From Haloarchaeobius sp. FL176 (lineage in GTDB: Archaea; Halobacteriota; Halobacteria; Halobacteriales; Natrialbaceae): a stretch of 64,000 bases of DNA. Both the position numbers and the translations under genes were made by a program. The notes below the pieces were generated by a model, which saw only the letters and a list, made by a program, of their open reading frames with translations, had not been told where the DNA came from and did no database searches. Every line of letters starts with the position of its first letter. The first letter of the stretch is position 1. This document shows positions 53,429-62,889 of the stretch, in pieces. The DNA is taken from the NCBI RefSeq assembly GCF_024609245.1, contig NZ_JANJYH010000009.1:62001-126000 (forward strand), given 5' to 3'.

Positions 53429-54997
53429 TCACGTTCGCCAGATCGTGGCCAGATAGGCGAGAGCGAAGAGCGCAGCCAGGACGGCGACCGGTACCTCGTA
53501 CGGCTGGCTGTGGAACGTGAGCAGTGCTGCCGAGACCAGCAGCGCCCCGCCGAGAACCGCGTAGCCGAGCCCTCGGTCGGTCCCCGCGGCACCGTCGACC
53601 GGCTCCGTTCGGACCACCAGCTCGCCCCGTTCGAGCCGGTGCATCGTCCTGTCGACCCTGTAGGGCGCTCTGGCCAGGGCGGGAAGCGACCGCCGCAGGT
53701 CCGTCCAGGTGTCCTCGAGGACCGCCTGGAACTCCGTCTCGATGAACCCCTGTTCGACGAGGAACGACCGGATGACTGCGAGGAAGTCGAACTCGGGGTC
53801 GAGCTGCCGACAGACGCCCTCGGCGACCGTGCCGACGCGGATGAGCAACATCACGTCAGGGGGAATCCGGAACGGGAAGTCCTGCAGCATCGTGGTCAGC
53901 TCTGTGACGATGGCTCGCCAGGTGACCTCGCGCCGGCCTTCGAGGTTCTCGATGACGAGTTCGAGGACTCGCCCGACCTCCGCGCGGTCGACCCCGACCT
54001 CCAGCACGTCCAGTGCGATGAGCGCGTCGACGAGTCCGTCGACGTCCTGCCGGACCAGCGCCCGGTACAACGAGACGATGTCCTCCTGTACGGTCGGAGC
54101 AAGACGCTCGCTCATCCCGAAGTCGTAGATGAGCAGCCGTCCGTCGTCGGTGACGGACAGGTTGCCCGGATGGGGGTCTGCGTGGAACACGCCGTGGACG
54201 AGCCCCATGCGCAGGTAGACCTTCGCGATCCGTTCCGCCATCTCGTGCGGGCCCACGTCGAGGTCGTCGAACGCGTCGTCGTCGGAGATCTTCCGACCCG
54301 TCCGGTACTCCATCGCGAGCACCCGTTCCGAGGAGAGCTCGTGGTACACCGCCGGCACGACGACCCCATCGTTGTCTGCGACGTTCTCGCGCACCTCCGC
54401 CATGATGCTCCGTTCCCGTTCGAACTCGAGTTCGTCGGCGATTATCTCCTCGAAGTCCTGGGCCGCGTTCTCCAGCGAGTACTGCTGTCGCTCGTCCGCG
54501 AAGAGGCTGACCAGCGGGATGAGTCCCTTGACGACCCGCAGGTCACGGTCGATCTGCTCTTTCACGTCGGGGCGTCGGACCTTCAGCGCGATTCGTTCGC
54601 CACGGTACCGGACAGTGTAGACGAAGGCGAGTGACCCGCCGGCGACCGGCTCGAGCGTCCCCAGGTCGAGTTCGTCACCCAGTTCCGCCTCGACGATGCC
54701 TCGGGGGTCACCTCCGGCGTCCTCGGGAATCTCGTCCTGGAGTGTCCCGAACTCGTCGGCGTAGACCGGCGGGACGATGTCCGGGCGGGTCGAGAGCACC
54801 TGCCCGACCTTGACGAACGCGGGACCGAGTTCGAGCATCGTGTCGCGGATTCGCTCGGCACGCGTCCGGTGTGCGCTCTCGTCGAGGTGCCTGGGCCCCC
54901 CGAGCAGGAGGAACCGTCGCCTGTCGCGCAGGAATGCCAGCGCGAACGGCAGAAACCGGAACAACACGACGAGATACCGGCGATAGAACCCGGTCAT
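53429..54997 (-). CDS. UbiB/AarF-family atypical protein kinase-like protein
   Basis: A 522-residue member of the ABC1/UbiB family. Characteristic motifs are the KxGQ motif in FVKVGQVLSTRPD (residues around 65), GSLAFVYTVRYRGERIALKVRRP (nucleotide-binding Lys), VFHADPHPGNLSV (catalytic loop) and LIYDFGMSERL (metal-binding). The C-terminus has two membrane helices (about residues 475-520). Family members are atypical ATPases that affect isoprenoid-quinone biosynthesis. No quinone genes are adjacent. The ATG at 54997 gives the family-length N-terminus. Confidence 0.93.
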   Translation of the reverse strand: MTGFYRRYLVVLFRFLPFALAFLRDRRRFLLLGGPRHLDESAHRTRAERIRDTMLELGPAFVKVGQVLSTRPDIVPPVYADEFGTLQDEIPEDAGGDPRGIVEAELGDELDLGTLEPVAGGSLAFVYTVRYRGERIALKVRRPDVKEQIDRDLRVVKGLIPLVSLFADERQQYSLENAAQDFEEIIADELEFERERSIMAEVRENVADNDGVVVPAVYHELSSERVLAMEYRTGRKISDDDAFDDLDVGPHEMAERIAKVYLRMGLVHGVFHADPHPGNLSVTDDGRLLIYDFGMSERLAPTVQEDIVSLYRALVRQDVDGLVDALIALDVLEVGVDRAEVGRVLELVIENLEGRREVTWRAIVTELTTMLQDFPFRIPPDVMLLIRVGTVAEGVCRQLDPEFDFLAVIRSFLVEQGFIETEFQAVLEDTWTDLRRSLPALARAPYRVDRTMHRLERGELVVRTEPVDGAAGTDRGLGYAVLGGALLVSAALLTFHSQPYEVPVAVLAALFALAYLATIWRT

Positions 54998-55257
54998 CGC
55001 TGGAGGACCGGCTGGGGAAGCGCGGGCGTCTGTTGCATACTGCTCCGTTCAAACGAGTTGCATAAATAGCTGGGTGGCTGCGCGATACTCGGCGCAGAAC
55101 GCGGGTCCAGCTGGCGACCCGTGAACGCTGAGCAGGCCCATGGGAAGTGCGTGACACGAGGTGCGAAACGACCCGAATGTAGTCAGTCATTTCCGGGGAT
55201 GGCGTCGCGGTTCGACCACAAGAGAAATACGTCGAGGCCAGATAGCCTTGCACACCA

Positions 55258-55995
55258 ATGGACAGCGAGAGCAATATTACGCGGCGACGCGCCCTCATCG
55301 CCGGTGGGGCGACCGTGGTCTTCGGCGGCGGCGTCGCCTATCTCGCGTCACGCTCGGAGTCGTCGAGCCAGGAGTACACTCCGTCGACGTACCAGTCCCT
55401 CGATGGCACGACGGGCTACGGAGTCGAACTCGCCGACAGGCCGGTCGTAGGCGAACGCGATGCCCCCGTAGACATGTACTACTGGACCGACTACCTCTGT
55501 CCGTTCTGCAAGGAGTTCGAGAGACAAACACTGCCGAAGCTCGGTCAGAACTACGTCGAGTCCGGCGAGGTCCGGCTGGTGTTCCTCTCGTACCCGAACA
55601 TCGGGCAGTACTCGATGCCCTCGGCACACTGGGACCGGTGCGTCTGGCGACAGAGCGCCGAGAGCGAGCCGTCGACGTACTGGGACTGGCACGGTGAAGC
55701 GTTCGACGCACAGTCGGGTGGTGGCCACGACTGGGCCGACGAGGAGGCCTTCGCGTCGATCACCGAGCGAACCGACGGCATCACCGTCCCCGCGGTCGAC
55801 GAGTGTCGACGGAACAACGCTGACGAGATACGGTCCGACATCGAGGCGGACGTGAGTCTCGCGGGGAACTCGGGGGTCCGGGGGACTCCCGGGTTCGTGC
55901 TCTACAACCGGGACGCCGACGCCGCCGGGAAGATAGTCGGGGCACACCCGTACGAGAACTTCGCGAACGCACTCGACAGGGTGCTAGAAGCGTGA
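55258..55995 (+). CDS. DsbA/thioredoxin-like exported protein
   Basis: A 245-residue protein with a Tat-type N-terminus (NITRRRALIAGGATVVFGGG, no lipobox, so released or membrane-anchored). The thioredoxin/DsbA domain has active site TDYLCPFCKEF (Cys81, Cys84) and cis-Pro in RGTPGFVLYN. Two further Cys occur in RCVWRQS and DECRRNN. It probably forms or shuffles disulfides outside the cytoplasm. Its stop overlaps the next start (GTGA), and it heads a coupled set with two Cys-pair membrane proteins. Confidence 0.9.
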   Translation: MDSESNITRRRALIAGGATVVFGGGVAYLASRSESSSQEYTPSTYQSLDGTTGYGVELADRPVVGERDAPVDMYYWTDYLCPFCKEFERQTLPKLGQNYVESGEVRLVFLSYPNIGQYSMPSAHWDRCVWRQSAESEPSTYWDWHGEAFDAQSGGGHDWADEEAFASITERTDGITVPAVDECRRNNADEIRSDIEADVSLAGNSGVRGTPGFVLYNRDADAAGKIVGAHPYENFANALDRVLEA

Positions 55996-56537
55996 GCGCA
56001 GCCGACGGCACCGCACATCGCCATCTCCGCTCCCTCCGGGCCGCACTGACCTATCCCCTCACGTCAGACCGCCGGCTGCTGGTCGCCGGTGGGACCACCG
56101 GACTGACCTACCTCGTACTCGTGTTGAGCACGTTCCCCCAGTTCTCGGTGCAGGTCGTCTCGCGGAACCCCACGGATATCGGCTACGCCGTCTCGACGCT
56201 CACCCGAGAGGTGTACCTCACTACCGGCTGGACAGGTCTCGCCCTCGTCGTGCTGTACGCACTTCTGACCGGAGTCGCATTGACCCACACCGCCGCACTG
56301 TACCGGCAGACCCGGGCGAGCGGCGTATCGTCGGTAGCGACGGTGCTACCGGGTGTCCTCGCTGCGGGCTGTGCGAGCTGCGGGGCCGGCGTCCTCGGGA
56401 TGCTCGGGTTCGTCGGGGCGATGGCGGCGCTGCCGTTCCAGGGGAACCTCCTCCGGACCGCCGGCATCCTGCTGCTCGTTGGCTTCCTCGCCCGGACCGG
56501 CGACCCCAGGACCTGCAACCGTGGTGAAATCCCGTGA
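55992..56537 (+). CDS. Cys-pair membrane protein 1
   Basis: A 181-residue protein with four predicted helices (about residues 30-50, 78-97, 115-148 and 152-166). The third begins with GVLAAGCASCGAGVLG, placing Cys127 and Cys130 at a helix start. One more Cys is at 175. The GTG start overlaps the preceding DsbA-like stop, and its stop overlaps the next gene. The motif is shared with the next protein, so the two are paralogues. I recognise no established family. A membrane thiol-redox partner is the likely role. Confidence 0.65.
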   Translation: MSAADGTAHRHLRSLRAALTYPLTSDRRLLVAGGTTGLTYLVLVLSTFPQFSVQVVSRNPTDIGYAVSTLTREVYLTTGWTGLALVVLYALLTGVALTHTAALYRQTRASGVSSVATVLPGVLAAGCASCGAGVLGMLGFVGAMAALPFQGNLLRTAGILLLVGFLARTGDPRTCNRGEIP

Positions 56538-56950
56538 ACGTGGCTGGAGAGCGACGTGACGTGCTGCTGGCAATCGCGGTCGGGCTGGGCGTGTTTCTGG
56601 TGTTCGGGACGGTGACGGGCCTGATTCCGAACCCGCTCTACGTCCGGATGGTCGCCAGGACGCCGGCAGACTACCTCTTCCTGTTCGCAACGGCGGCGTT
56701 CGCTGCGGCGTTCGTCTACCAGCGCTCGCTGGCGGTGGAGCCGCTCGGTGACGGTGTCGCTGTCGGCGGCGTCGCTACCGGCGTCCTCGCGTTCGGGTGT
56801 CCGATCTGCAACGCCTTCCTGCTCGCGCTGTTCAGCAGCTCCGCGCTGCTGACCTACTTCGACCCGCTCCGTCCGCTGCTGGGCGTCGCGAGCATCGGCC
56901 TCTTCGTCGGTCTCCTCTACTACCAGCGCGCCAACTGTCGGCAGTGTTGA
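56534..56950 (+). CDS. Cys-pair membrane protein 2
   Basis: A 138-residue protein with four predicted helices and two CxxC motifs: GVLAFGCPICNAF (Cys89, Cys92) and the C-terminal ANCRQC (Cys135, Cys138). The GVLA-GC-x2-C core matches protein 1 (GVLAAGCASC), showing common descent. The start is GTG at 56534, overlapping the preceding stop. With the DsbA-like protein it could form an electron relay, with the terminal CRQC as an additional thiol site. Confidence 0.65.
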   Translation: MNVAGERRDVLLAIAVGLGVFLVFGTVTGLIPNPLYVRMVARTPADYLFLFATAAFAAAFVYQRSLAVEPLGDGVAVGGVATGVLAFGCPICNAFLLALFSSSALLTYFDPLRPLLGVASIGLFVGLLYYQRANCRQC

Positions 56951-57021
56951 GACAACACGCCGATTCCTCCGGCACGGGAACCAGCACATCACTCATGATA
57001 GCAGCCATCGTAGTTCCACGT

Positions 57022-57453
57022 ATGTACTCGAACATCCTCGTGCCGACGGACGGAAGCGACCACGCCGAGCGCGGCGTGGAACACGGGATCGACCTCGCGG
57101 CCGAGCACGACGCCACACTGCACGTGCTGTTCGTCGTCGACGAGAAGGTGTACGGTTCGACGCCCGCACTGAGCAGCTACGAGGTGGCGCTCGAGCAGTT
57201 GGCCGAGGACGCCGAGGACCTCATCGGGGACATCGTCGAGGAGGCAGTCGAGCACGACCTCGAGACGACGGCCGTGGTCCGGCGGGGCGTACCGCACGAG
57301 GAGATTCTCGCGTACACGGCAGCGAACGAGGTGGACGCCATCGTGATGGGCAAGCGTGGCGCCGCCGGAGAGCCGGAAGAGGGAGCACACCACCTCGGCT
57401 CCGTCACCGACCGGGTGCTCCGTGGGTCCGACGTTCCGGTCACGCCGGTCTGA
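57022..57453 (+). CDS. Universal stress protein (UspA family)
   Basis: A 143-residue Usp-fold protein opening MYSNILVPTDGSDHAERGVEH and closing with the ATP-binding loop pattern AIVMGKRGAAGEP...HLGSVTDRVLRGSDVPVTPV. Usps bind ATP or act as stress regulators. The start at 57022 gives the standard opening, and an in-frame ATG nine codons upstream is unlikely. It lies 71 bp after the Cys-pair membrane genes on the same strand. Confidence 0.93.
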   Translation: MYSNILVPTDGSDHAERGVEHGIDLAAEHDATLHVLFVVDEKVYGSTPALSSYEVALEQLAEDAEDLIGDIVEEAVEHDLETTAVVRRGVPHEEILAYTAANEVDAIVMGKRGAAGEPEEGAHHLGSVTDRVLRGSDVPVTPV

Positions 57454-57579
57454 GCGGTGAGGCCAGACCGAGTTCGAACTCCCCCGCATTGACAACTTTC
57501 TAACAAACCTACCGCTGGGCGTGTCCCCTCGGCGGAATCTCTACTACGTTCGAGACAAAACATCGGCCCACGAAGGCCT

Positions 57580-57798
57580 ATGGACGGTGAGCCCACGCCA
57601 CTTCCCCAGTTCGCGGAAGCGGCACTTGCTGTACTCGCAGAGTCGGTAGACGACTCCGGCGGACTCAGCGAGCAGGCTGCACTTCGGACGCTCGAATCTG
57701 AGGGATTCACGACGGCCGATGCTGACGCCGCCCTCGAAATTCTCGAGTTGCGAGGGTACGTCTACTGCGTCGACGGCGAGGTCCGCATCACCGACTGA
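57580..57798 (+). CDS. Small helical protein, possible winged-helix domain
   Basis: A 72-residue acidic protein: helices FAEAALAVLAESVDD, SEQAALRTLESEGF and ADADAALEILELRGYVY, then a short strand CVDGEVRITD. Three helices plus a final hairpin suit a winged-helix fold. It may be a small regulator or a protein-protein adaptor. No family is certain. Confidence 0.6.
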   Translation: MDGEPTPLPQFAEAALAVLAESVDDSGGLSEQAALRTLESEGFTTADADAALEILELRGYVYCVDGEVRITD

Positions 57799-58514
57799 AT
57801 GTTGTCAGGTGAAAAAGTCAGCCCCGCTGGGAGCATGACCACCGGGTCCCAAGTCGGACATCGGGACTACCCGACTCCCCGTATGGGTGCAACCGGGATG
57901 ACGGAGGTTCTCGGGCACCGTCGGAACAGCCAGGCCAGTGAGACCATCGGTTTGCATCCAGTTACCAGCGATACCTTTCTTTGTGAGCCCACTCAAAAAG
58001 ATAATAAATATTATATATGCACTATAGTAAATATTTACTGTCACATTTTCGTATCTACTTTCGGTGCTTCAGGTTGGAATCGATACTCGCGCATCTCAGA
58101 TCTCGCACGACCAGGGACTGCAGAGAACGAGGTTATCTCCGATGGGATTCACGAGGTACCAGCGTCTTTTCACTGGAATTTCCGCTGCAGGAGCTCGTTG
58201 ATGAAATCGGTGGCTGGACGCATATTCCTCAGTCACAGACAGACCACATCAGCTCTAGTAAGCTGGTATTCTAGACTCCTGAACCAGAACGACTGGGTAG
58301 TTGCGTGCTCGGAAAGCCGAGTACAGTCCCCGTCGTCCGGTTGTATACAACCGAACACCGTTTGGAACAGTACTACTAGCTGAATACACAACCTCTAAAT
58401 TTTACACGTCTGCGACGTGCGAGGGCTGTACGTGCCTCTGTTCCTCGACGGATCTGCCGAGGGCCAGATCACCCCGTGCAAAAGAATATACACCCGTTGC
58501 TTCAACGAATCCAC
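57799..58514. other. AT-rich gap at a cluster boundary
   Basis: About 700 bp with unusually low GC for the window (especially 57990-58060 and 58370-58400). Open frames across it have no protein-like composition, so I call no gene. It separates the redox/stress genes from the catabolic cluster and may mark an old insertion junction. Confidence 0.5.
58484..58493 (+). promoter_or_regulatory. TATA box of the SDR gene
   Basis: GAATATACAC ends 21 bases before the ATG at 58515, with its TATA core about 25-30 bases upstream, fitting a leaderless transcript. AAAA precedes it as a possible BRE. Confidence 0.5.
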
Positions 58515-59297
58515 ATGCCGGACTTACTCGATGGTCGAACGGCTGTCGTAACTGGTGCTGCCAGTGGGAACGGTCGAGCGATCGCCACGCGATTGGCAGA
58601 GTACGGGGCCGACATCGTTGTGGCCGACGTACGACAGGACCCACGGGAGGGTGGCGTCCCCACACACGAGCACATCAACGAGACGACGGCAGCCGAGGCG
58701 GTCTTCGTCGATTGTGACGTCACCGAGTGGGCGGAGGTCTGCCACGCCATCGACCGTACCGAGCAGTTCGGTGGACTCGATATCATGGTCAACAACGCTG
58801 GCGTCCTCGAGAGTGGACCGATCACCGAGCTCTCGGAACGCCAGTTCGACCGGGTCATGAACGTCAACGTCAAAGGAACGTTCCTCGGCTCCAAGGCTGC
58901 AGCTGCGGCCCTCATGGACGGCGATGGCGGCTCCATCATCAATCTCTCGAGTATGGCGGGGATCGACGGTGGGAGCGACAACAGCATCTACTGTGCGTCG
59001 AAGGGAGCCATTCGTCTCCTGACGTACTCGTTGGCAGCAGAACTGGGGCCGCACGGTATCCGTGTGAACGCGATTCACCCGGGGCCGATAGACACCAAGA
59101 TGATAGCCGACGACATCGACATCATTGGCAGCGACCGGGCCGACGAGTATCGGCAATCGATCCCGTTGCAGACGTTCGGCACACCCGAGGATGTCGGTAA
59201 CGCTGCGGTCTACCTCGCCAGCGAACTCGCGGAGTTCGTCACCGGGTCCTCACTCGTCGTCGATGGCGGCATCTCCAACACCGGTGGTGTGAACTGA
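58515..59297 (+). CDS. Short-chain dehydrogenase/reductase
   Basis: A 260-residue classical SDR. The cofactor loop is TGAASGNGRAIA (TGxxxGxG), NNAG is in MVNNAGV, the catalytic Ser is in INLSSMAG, and YxxxK occurs in YCASKGA. GPIDTKM follows, and a C-terminal TGSSLVVDGG segment is present. DVRQD after the second strand suggests NAD preference. Next to the Fe-S flavoprotein it may oxidise or reduce a hydroxyl/keto group of the same substrate. It opens the cluster on the plus strand, convergent with that gene. Confidence 0.92.
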   Translation: MPDLLDGRTAVVTGAASGNGRAIATRLAEYGADIVVADVRQDPREGGVPTHEHINETTAAEAVFVDCDVTEWAEVCHAIDRTEQFGGLDIMVNNAGVLESGPITELSERQFDRVMNVNVKGTFLGSKAAAAALMDGDGGSIINLSSMAGIDGGSDNSIYCASKGAIRLLTYSLAAELGPHGIRVNAIHPGPIDTKMIADDIDIIGSDRADEYRQSIPLQTFGTPEDVGNAAVYLASELAEFVTGSSLVVDGGISNTGGVN

Positions 59298-59309
59298 GAG
59301 GGTTGCCGG

Positions 59310-61298
59310 CTACGTGTTTCGACCGAGCTCGTGGCCGTGGTAGACTGCATCGGCGATACGGCGTGGAGACACGCAGTCGCCGATGGCGTGTATCTCCTCT
59401 ATCTCCGTCTCCGAGGTGAGCGTCTCCTCGTTCCGCTTCAGTTCACGGTACAGGTCGTCGTTCGATTTCCGCATGGTCGTGAACACGACGTGGTCCGCAT
59501 CGAACACCGTCGTCTCGTCGGAGTACACGTTCGTCGCGGTGACGGACTCCTCGTCCACTTGCGTGAGCGTGTGATCCGGGACGAAGTCGACGCCTGCCGA
59601 GTAGAGGTCCGAGTATATCGTCTTGCGCTCGAACGTGTGGAGCGTCTCCTGGAACGCGCTCGTCCGGGGCGTGACGAACGTAAGGTCGTTGTCGTCGGCG
59701 AGTGTCTGTGCGACGCCGGCGCTGACGTTGTAGCCTTCCTCGTCGAAGATGACGACGCGCTCGTCGGAGAGGTCGGCGTCCACTGCCTGCGCTGGGGTGA
59801 GGACGTGGTCCTGGTCCCAGCCAAGAACCGGCTGGTGGGTCCCTGACGTGACCCCCTTCTCTGACCAGTGGCCACCCGTCGCGATGACGACAATCTCCGC
59901 CCCGTAGGTGCGAACGTCGTCGTACTCCATCTCCGCACGGCTCCCCGTGTGGACAGCGACGTCGAGTCTGTCGAGCTCAGTTTCGCGCCAGTCGCGCACT
60001 CGTTTCCACTCGCTCAGACCGGGAAGACTACCCTCGAAATTGATGCGGCCACCGAGCTCCCGTTCCTTCTCGTTCAGGTGGACGATGTGGCCCCGTTCGG
60101 CGGCGACGCGAGCGAACTCGGTCCCCGCTGGACCGCCGCCGACGACGAGAATCCCTTTCGGCTCGTCGACCTGTTCGTACTCTTCTGGCCCCCACCGTTG
60201 CTCCTCGCCGACGGTCGGGTTCTGTGTACAGATGAGCGGGATTCCCTGCCTCGATTGGGAGACACAGATGTTGCAGCCGATACACTCTCGAATCTGATCG
60301 ACACGGCCCTCTCTGGCCTTCTTGGGCCAGTGCGGGTCGGCGATGGACTGTCTGGCCATCCCGACCATGTCGAGGGCACCGCTCTCGAGGAGGCGCTCGG
60401 CGTCGCGTGGGTCGGTGATTCGACCCGTCCCACCGACCGGAACGTCCAGAGCCTCGGTGGCCTCCTCGATGAACTCGATCTGGTAGTTCTTCGAGTGGCG
60501 GCGGCTCGGCCCGATCATGTCGTCGATCGACTGCTTGACGCCGATGTCGAGGTCCCAGAAGTCGAGGTCGTCGCCGATGCGTTCGACGATTTCCAGCCCC
60601 TCACCGTCGGCCGTCAGTCCGCCCTCGACGCGCTCGTCGATGGTGAATCGCGCACCGAAGGCCATGTCGTCGCTGATGGCGTCGTCGACGCTGTCGATGA
60701 CCTCCTCGAAGAACCGCATCCGGTTCTCCAGCGAGCCGCCGTACTCGTCGTCGCGGTCGTTGTAGAACGGCGAGAGGAACTGCGAGATGAGATAGCCGTG
60801 GGCCGCGTGGAGTTCGACACCGTCGTACCCTGCCTGCCTGGCCCGGTCGGCCGCGGTGCCGAACGCCTCGACGATCTCCTCGATGTCGTCGTGTTCCATC
60901 TCCTTCGGCGTGTAGTAGTTGCCACTGGGCGTCTGCGACGACGAGAGTGGTGGGTGACGGCTACCGTAGTTCGACGCGGTGAGTCCACCGTGCCAGAGCT
61001 CGACGAACAGTTTCGAGCCGTGGTCGTGCACCGCCTCGACCATCTCCCGCTGGGGTTCGATCGTCTCGTCGGTATGGAGGAATCCGGGGTCGACGGGCGT
61101 GACGTCCGTCGATTCGTGTATCTGACTGTACTCCTGGATGATGAGGCCGAACCCGCCCTTGGCCTTCTCTGCACGGAACGCCGTCTGCTGGTCGCCGAGG
61201 CCGTACGCGTTGCCGTGCGGTGGCTGGTACACCCGGTTCGGGATCTCCACTGGACCGAGTTCCAGCGGCTCGAACAGGGTGTCGTAGCTATTCGTCAT
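59310..61298 (-). CDS. Fe-S flavoprotein reductase (OYE/2,4-dienoyl-CoA reductase type)
   Basis: A 662-residue enzyme. The N-terminal old-yellow-enzyme TIM barrel (about 1-340) has ELHAAHGYLISQFLSP and VGGTGRIT. A 4Fe-4S motif, ECIGCNICVSQSRQGIPLICTQNP, follows. The C-terminal FAD/NAD domain has ILVVGGGPAGTEFARVAAERG. This is the layout of 2,4-dienoyl-CoA reductase, trimethylamine dehydrogenase and bile-acid-type enzymes, which reduce C=C bonds or demethylate amines. The ATG at 61298 is the natural start. Confidence 0.92.
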   Translation of the reverse strand: MTNSYDTLFEPLELGPVEIPNRVYQPPHGNAYGLGDQQTAFRAEKAKGGFGLIIQEYSQIHESTDVTPVDPGFLHTDETIEPQREMVEAVHDHGSKLFVELWHGGLTASNYGSRHPPLSSSQTPSGNYYTPKEMEHDDIEEIVEAFGTAADRARQAGYDGVELHAAHGYLISQFLSPFYNDRDDEYGGSLENRMRFFEEVIDSVDDAISDDMAFGARFTIDERVEGGLTADGEGLEIVERIGDDLDFWDLDIGVKQSIDDMIGPSRRHSKNYQIEFIEEATEALDVPVGGTGRITDPRDAERLLESGALDMVGMARQSIADPHWPKKAREGRVDQIRECIGCNICVSQSRQGIPLICTQNPTVGEEQRWGPEEYEQVDEPKGILVVGGGPAGTEFARVAAERGHIVHLNEKERELGGRINFEGSLPGLSEWKRVRDWRETELDRLDVAVHTGSRAEMEYDDVRTYGAEIVVIATGGHWSEKGVTSGTHQPVLGWDQDHVLTPAQAVDADLSDERVVIFDEEGYNVSAGVAQTLADDNDLTFVTPRTSAFQETLHTFERKTIYSDLYSAGVDFVPDHTLTQVDEESVTATNVYSDETTVFDADHVVFTTMRKSNDDLYRELKRNEETLTSETEIEEIHAIGDCVSPRRIADAVYHGHELGRNT

Positions 61299-61411
61299 CT
61301 GTCTTCACCTGACTCGGAGCGAGCGTATCTGTCCTGTTTTGGTTCATGATGGTTTCCTTCGAATGCACTGGTATCCAGGTCCTAGTTCGTATCGGGAAGG
61401 GCGTGGGGCGC

Positions 61412-62134
61412 TCAGGCGAACCCCTGCACGCCGATGTAACGGTCGATGATTTCGTCGTTCTCCGCGAGCGCCTCGCTCGACCCCTGCCAGACGATCTGGC
61501 CCTCGTCGAGCACCAGCACTCTGTCCGCGACTTCGAGCGCGAGGTCGATGTCGTGCTCGATGATCATCACCGCGAGGTCCTGTTCGGACGTGAGCCGGTC
61601 GAGCAGCGAGGACACCTTCTCGACGAACTGCACGGCGAGCCCCTGGACCGGCTCGTCGAGCAGGAGCAGGTCCGGGTCGGCCGCCAGTGCCTGAGCGATG
61701 GCGACCATCTGTTGCTGGCCGCCGGAGAGGTCGGCCGCCCGCGAGCGCTCGTACTCACGAAGGTCCGGGAACAGTTCGTAGAGGTACTCGAAGTCGGGTT
61801 CGACGTCCCGTTCGAGCGTCGGGAGTCGGATGTTCTCTCGCACCGTCAGATGGGGGAACACCTTCTCGTCGGCAGTGACGAAGGAGACACCCTTCCGACC
61901 GACTTTGTAGGGTTCCTGGCCGTTTATCACTTCGTCCTTGTACGTTATCGTCCCCTGGCGCGGTTCGAGCAGTCCGGTGATGAGCTTGTACGTCGTCGTC
62001 TTTCCGGTGCCGTTCCGCCCCAGATACGCGACGACCTCGTCGGTGTCGACATCGAACGTGATGCCGTCGAGGACGTGATGGTCGCCGTAGTAGGCGTGTA
62101 CGTCTTCCAGCTGGAGCAGCGGGTGATTACTCAT
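61412..62134 (-). CDS. livF: Branched-chain-type ABC transporter ATPase LivF
   Basis: A 240-residue ABC ATPase. Walker A is GRNGTGKTT, the signature LSGGQQQMVAIAQAL, Walker B LLLLDEPVQGLA, and the switch His IIEHDIDLA. LivF-type HAAT-family subunits work with LivG and the LivH/LivM permeases. The start overlaps the last base of livG's stop codon. The family imports branched-chain amino acids, urea, amides or organic acids. Confidence 0.92.
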   Translation of the reverse strand: MSNHPLLQLEDVHAYYGDHHVLDGITFDVDTDEVVAYLGRNGTGKTTTYKLITGLLEPRQGTITYKDEVINGQEPYKVGRKGVSFVTADEKVFPHLTVRENIRLPTLERDVEPDFEYLYELFPDLREYERSRAADLSGGQQQMVAIAQALAADPDLLLLDEPVQGLAVQFVEKVSSLLDRLTSEQDLAVMIIEHDIDLALEVADRVLVLDEGQIVWQGSSEALAENDEIIDRYIGVQGFA

Positions 62135-62889
62135 TACGAGGTCACCCCCCGGAGATATGCTTCTTGCACTGCCGGGTTCGAGAGCGTCTCCTCCGGTGGG
62201 CCGGAGTCGAGCACCTGGCCGTTGTGCATGACCACCAGTCGGTCCGACATGTCCCGGACGACGTCGAGCTTGTGTTCGATGAGAACGACGGCGTACTCGT
62301 TGGCCAGGTCGCCGACGACGTCGAAGACGAGCTCCTTCTTGTCGACAGCGAGCCCTGCAGTCGGCTCGTCGAGCAACAGGATGTCCGGCTCCGGCGCGAG
62401 GGCAATCGCGATCTCGAGCAGGCGCTTGTACCCCTGCGAGAGGTTCTCTGCGGCCGTGGTCCGGTCCTCCTCGAAGCCGACGAGGTCTAGTATCTCCGTC
62501 GTTCGTCGGTTTATCTCTTGATCCGAGAGTGCGTCCGCGAAGACGTTCGCGTACGGCACGTCGCTCACGGCCTGGACCGCGAGACGGACGTTCTCGAACG
62601 CCGGCAGCTCGTCGAAGAGGTTCGTTATCTGGTACGTGCGGGAGAGCCCGTGGTGAACCCGGCTCTCCGGACCCCTGGCCGTCACGTCGGTCCCGTTCAG
62701 CTCGATGCGTCCGGCCGTCGGCGACAGTGTTCCCGCGAGCAGGTTGAACGTCGTCGTCTTGCCGGCACCGTTCGGACCGATGACGCTCGTGAACTCGTCG
62801 TGGATGTCGATCGTCAGGTCGTCGACTGCCGTGACGGCCGCGAAGTCTTTCCTGAGGTCGGTACAGCGGACAATTGGGTCGTCGGTCAT
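62134..62889 (-). CDS. livG: Branched-chain-type ABC transporter ATPase LivG
   Basis: A 251-residue ABC ATPase: Walker A GPNGAGKTT, signature LSQGYKRLLEIAIAL, Walker B ILLLDEPTAGL and switch His VLIEHKLDVV. The HHGLSRTYQI and long C-terminal tail fit LivG. Its start overlaps the LivM stop (ATGA on the minus strand), giving order livM-livG-livF in one operon. Confidence 0.93.
   Translation of the reverse strand: MTDDPIVRCTDLRKDFAAVTAVDDLTIDIHDEFTSVIGPNGAGKTTTFNLLAGTLSPTAGRIELNGTDVTARGPESRVHHGLSRTYQITNLFDELPAFENVRLAVQAVSDVPYANVFADALSDQEINRRTTEILDLVGFEEDRTTAAENLSQGYKRLLEIAIALAPEPDILLLDEPTAGLAVDKKELVFDVVGDLANEYAVVLIEHKLDVVRDMSDRLVVMHNGQVLDSGPPEETLSNPAVQEAYLRGVTS

Noticed and set aside
57799-58383. 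194-codon ORF in the AT-rich gap
   Set aside because: The composition is unlike haloarchaeal proteins (few acidic residues, many Ser/Cys/Trp), there is no family resemblance, and it lies in an AT-rich gap.
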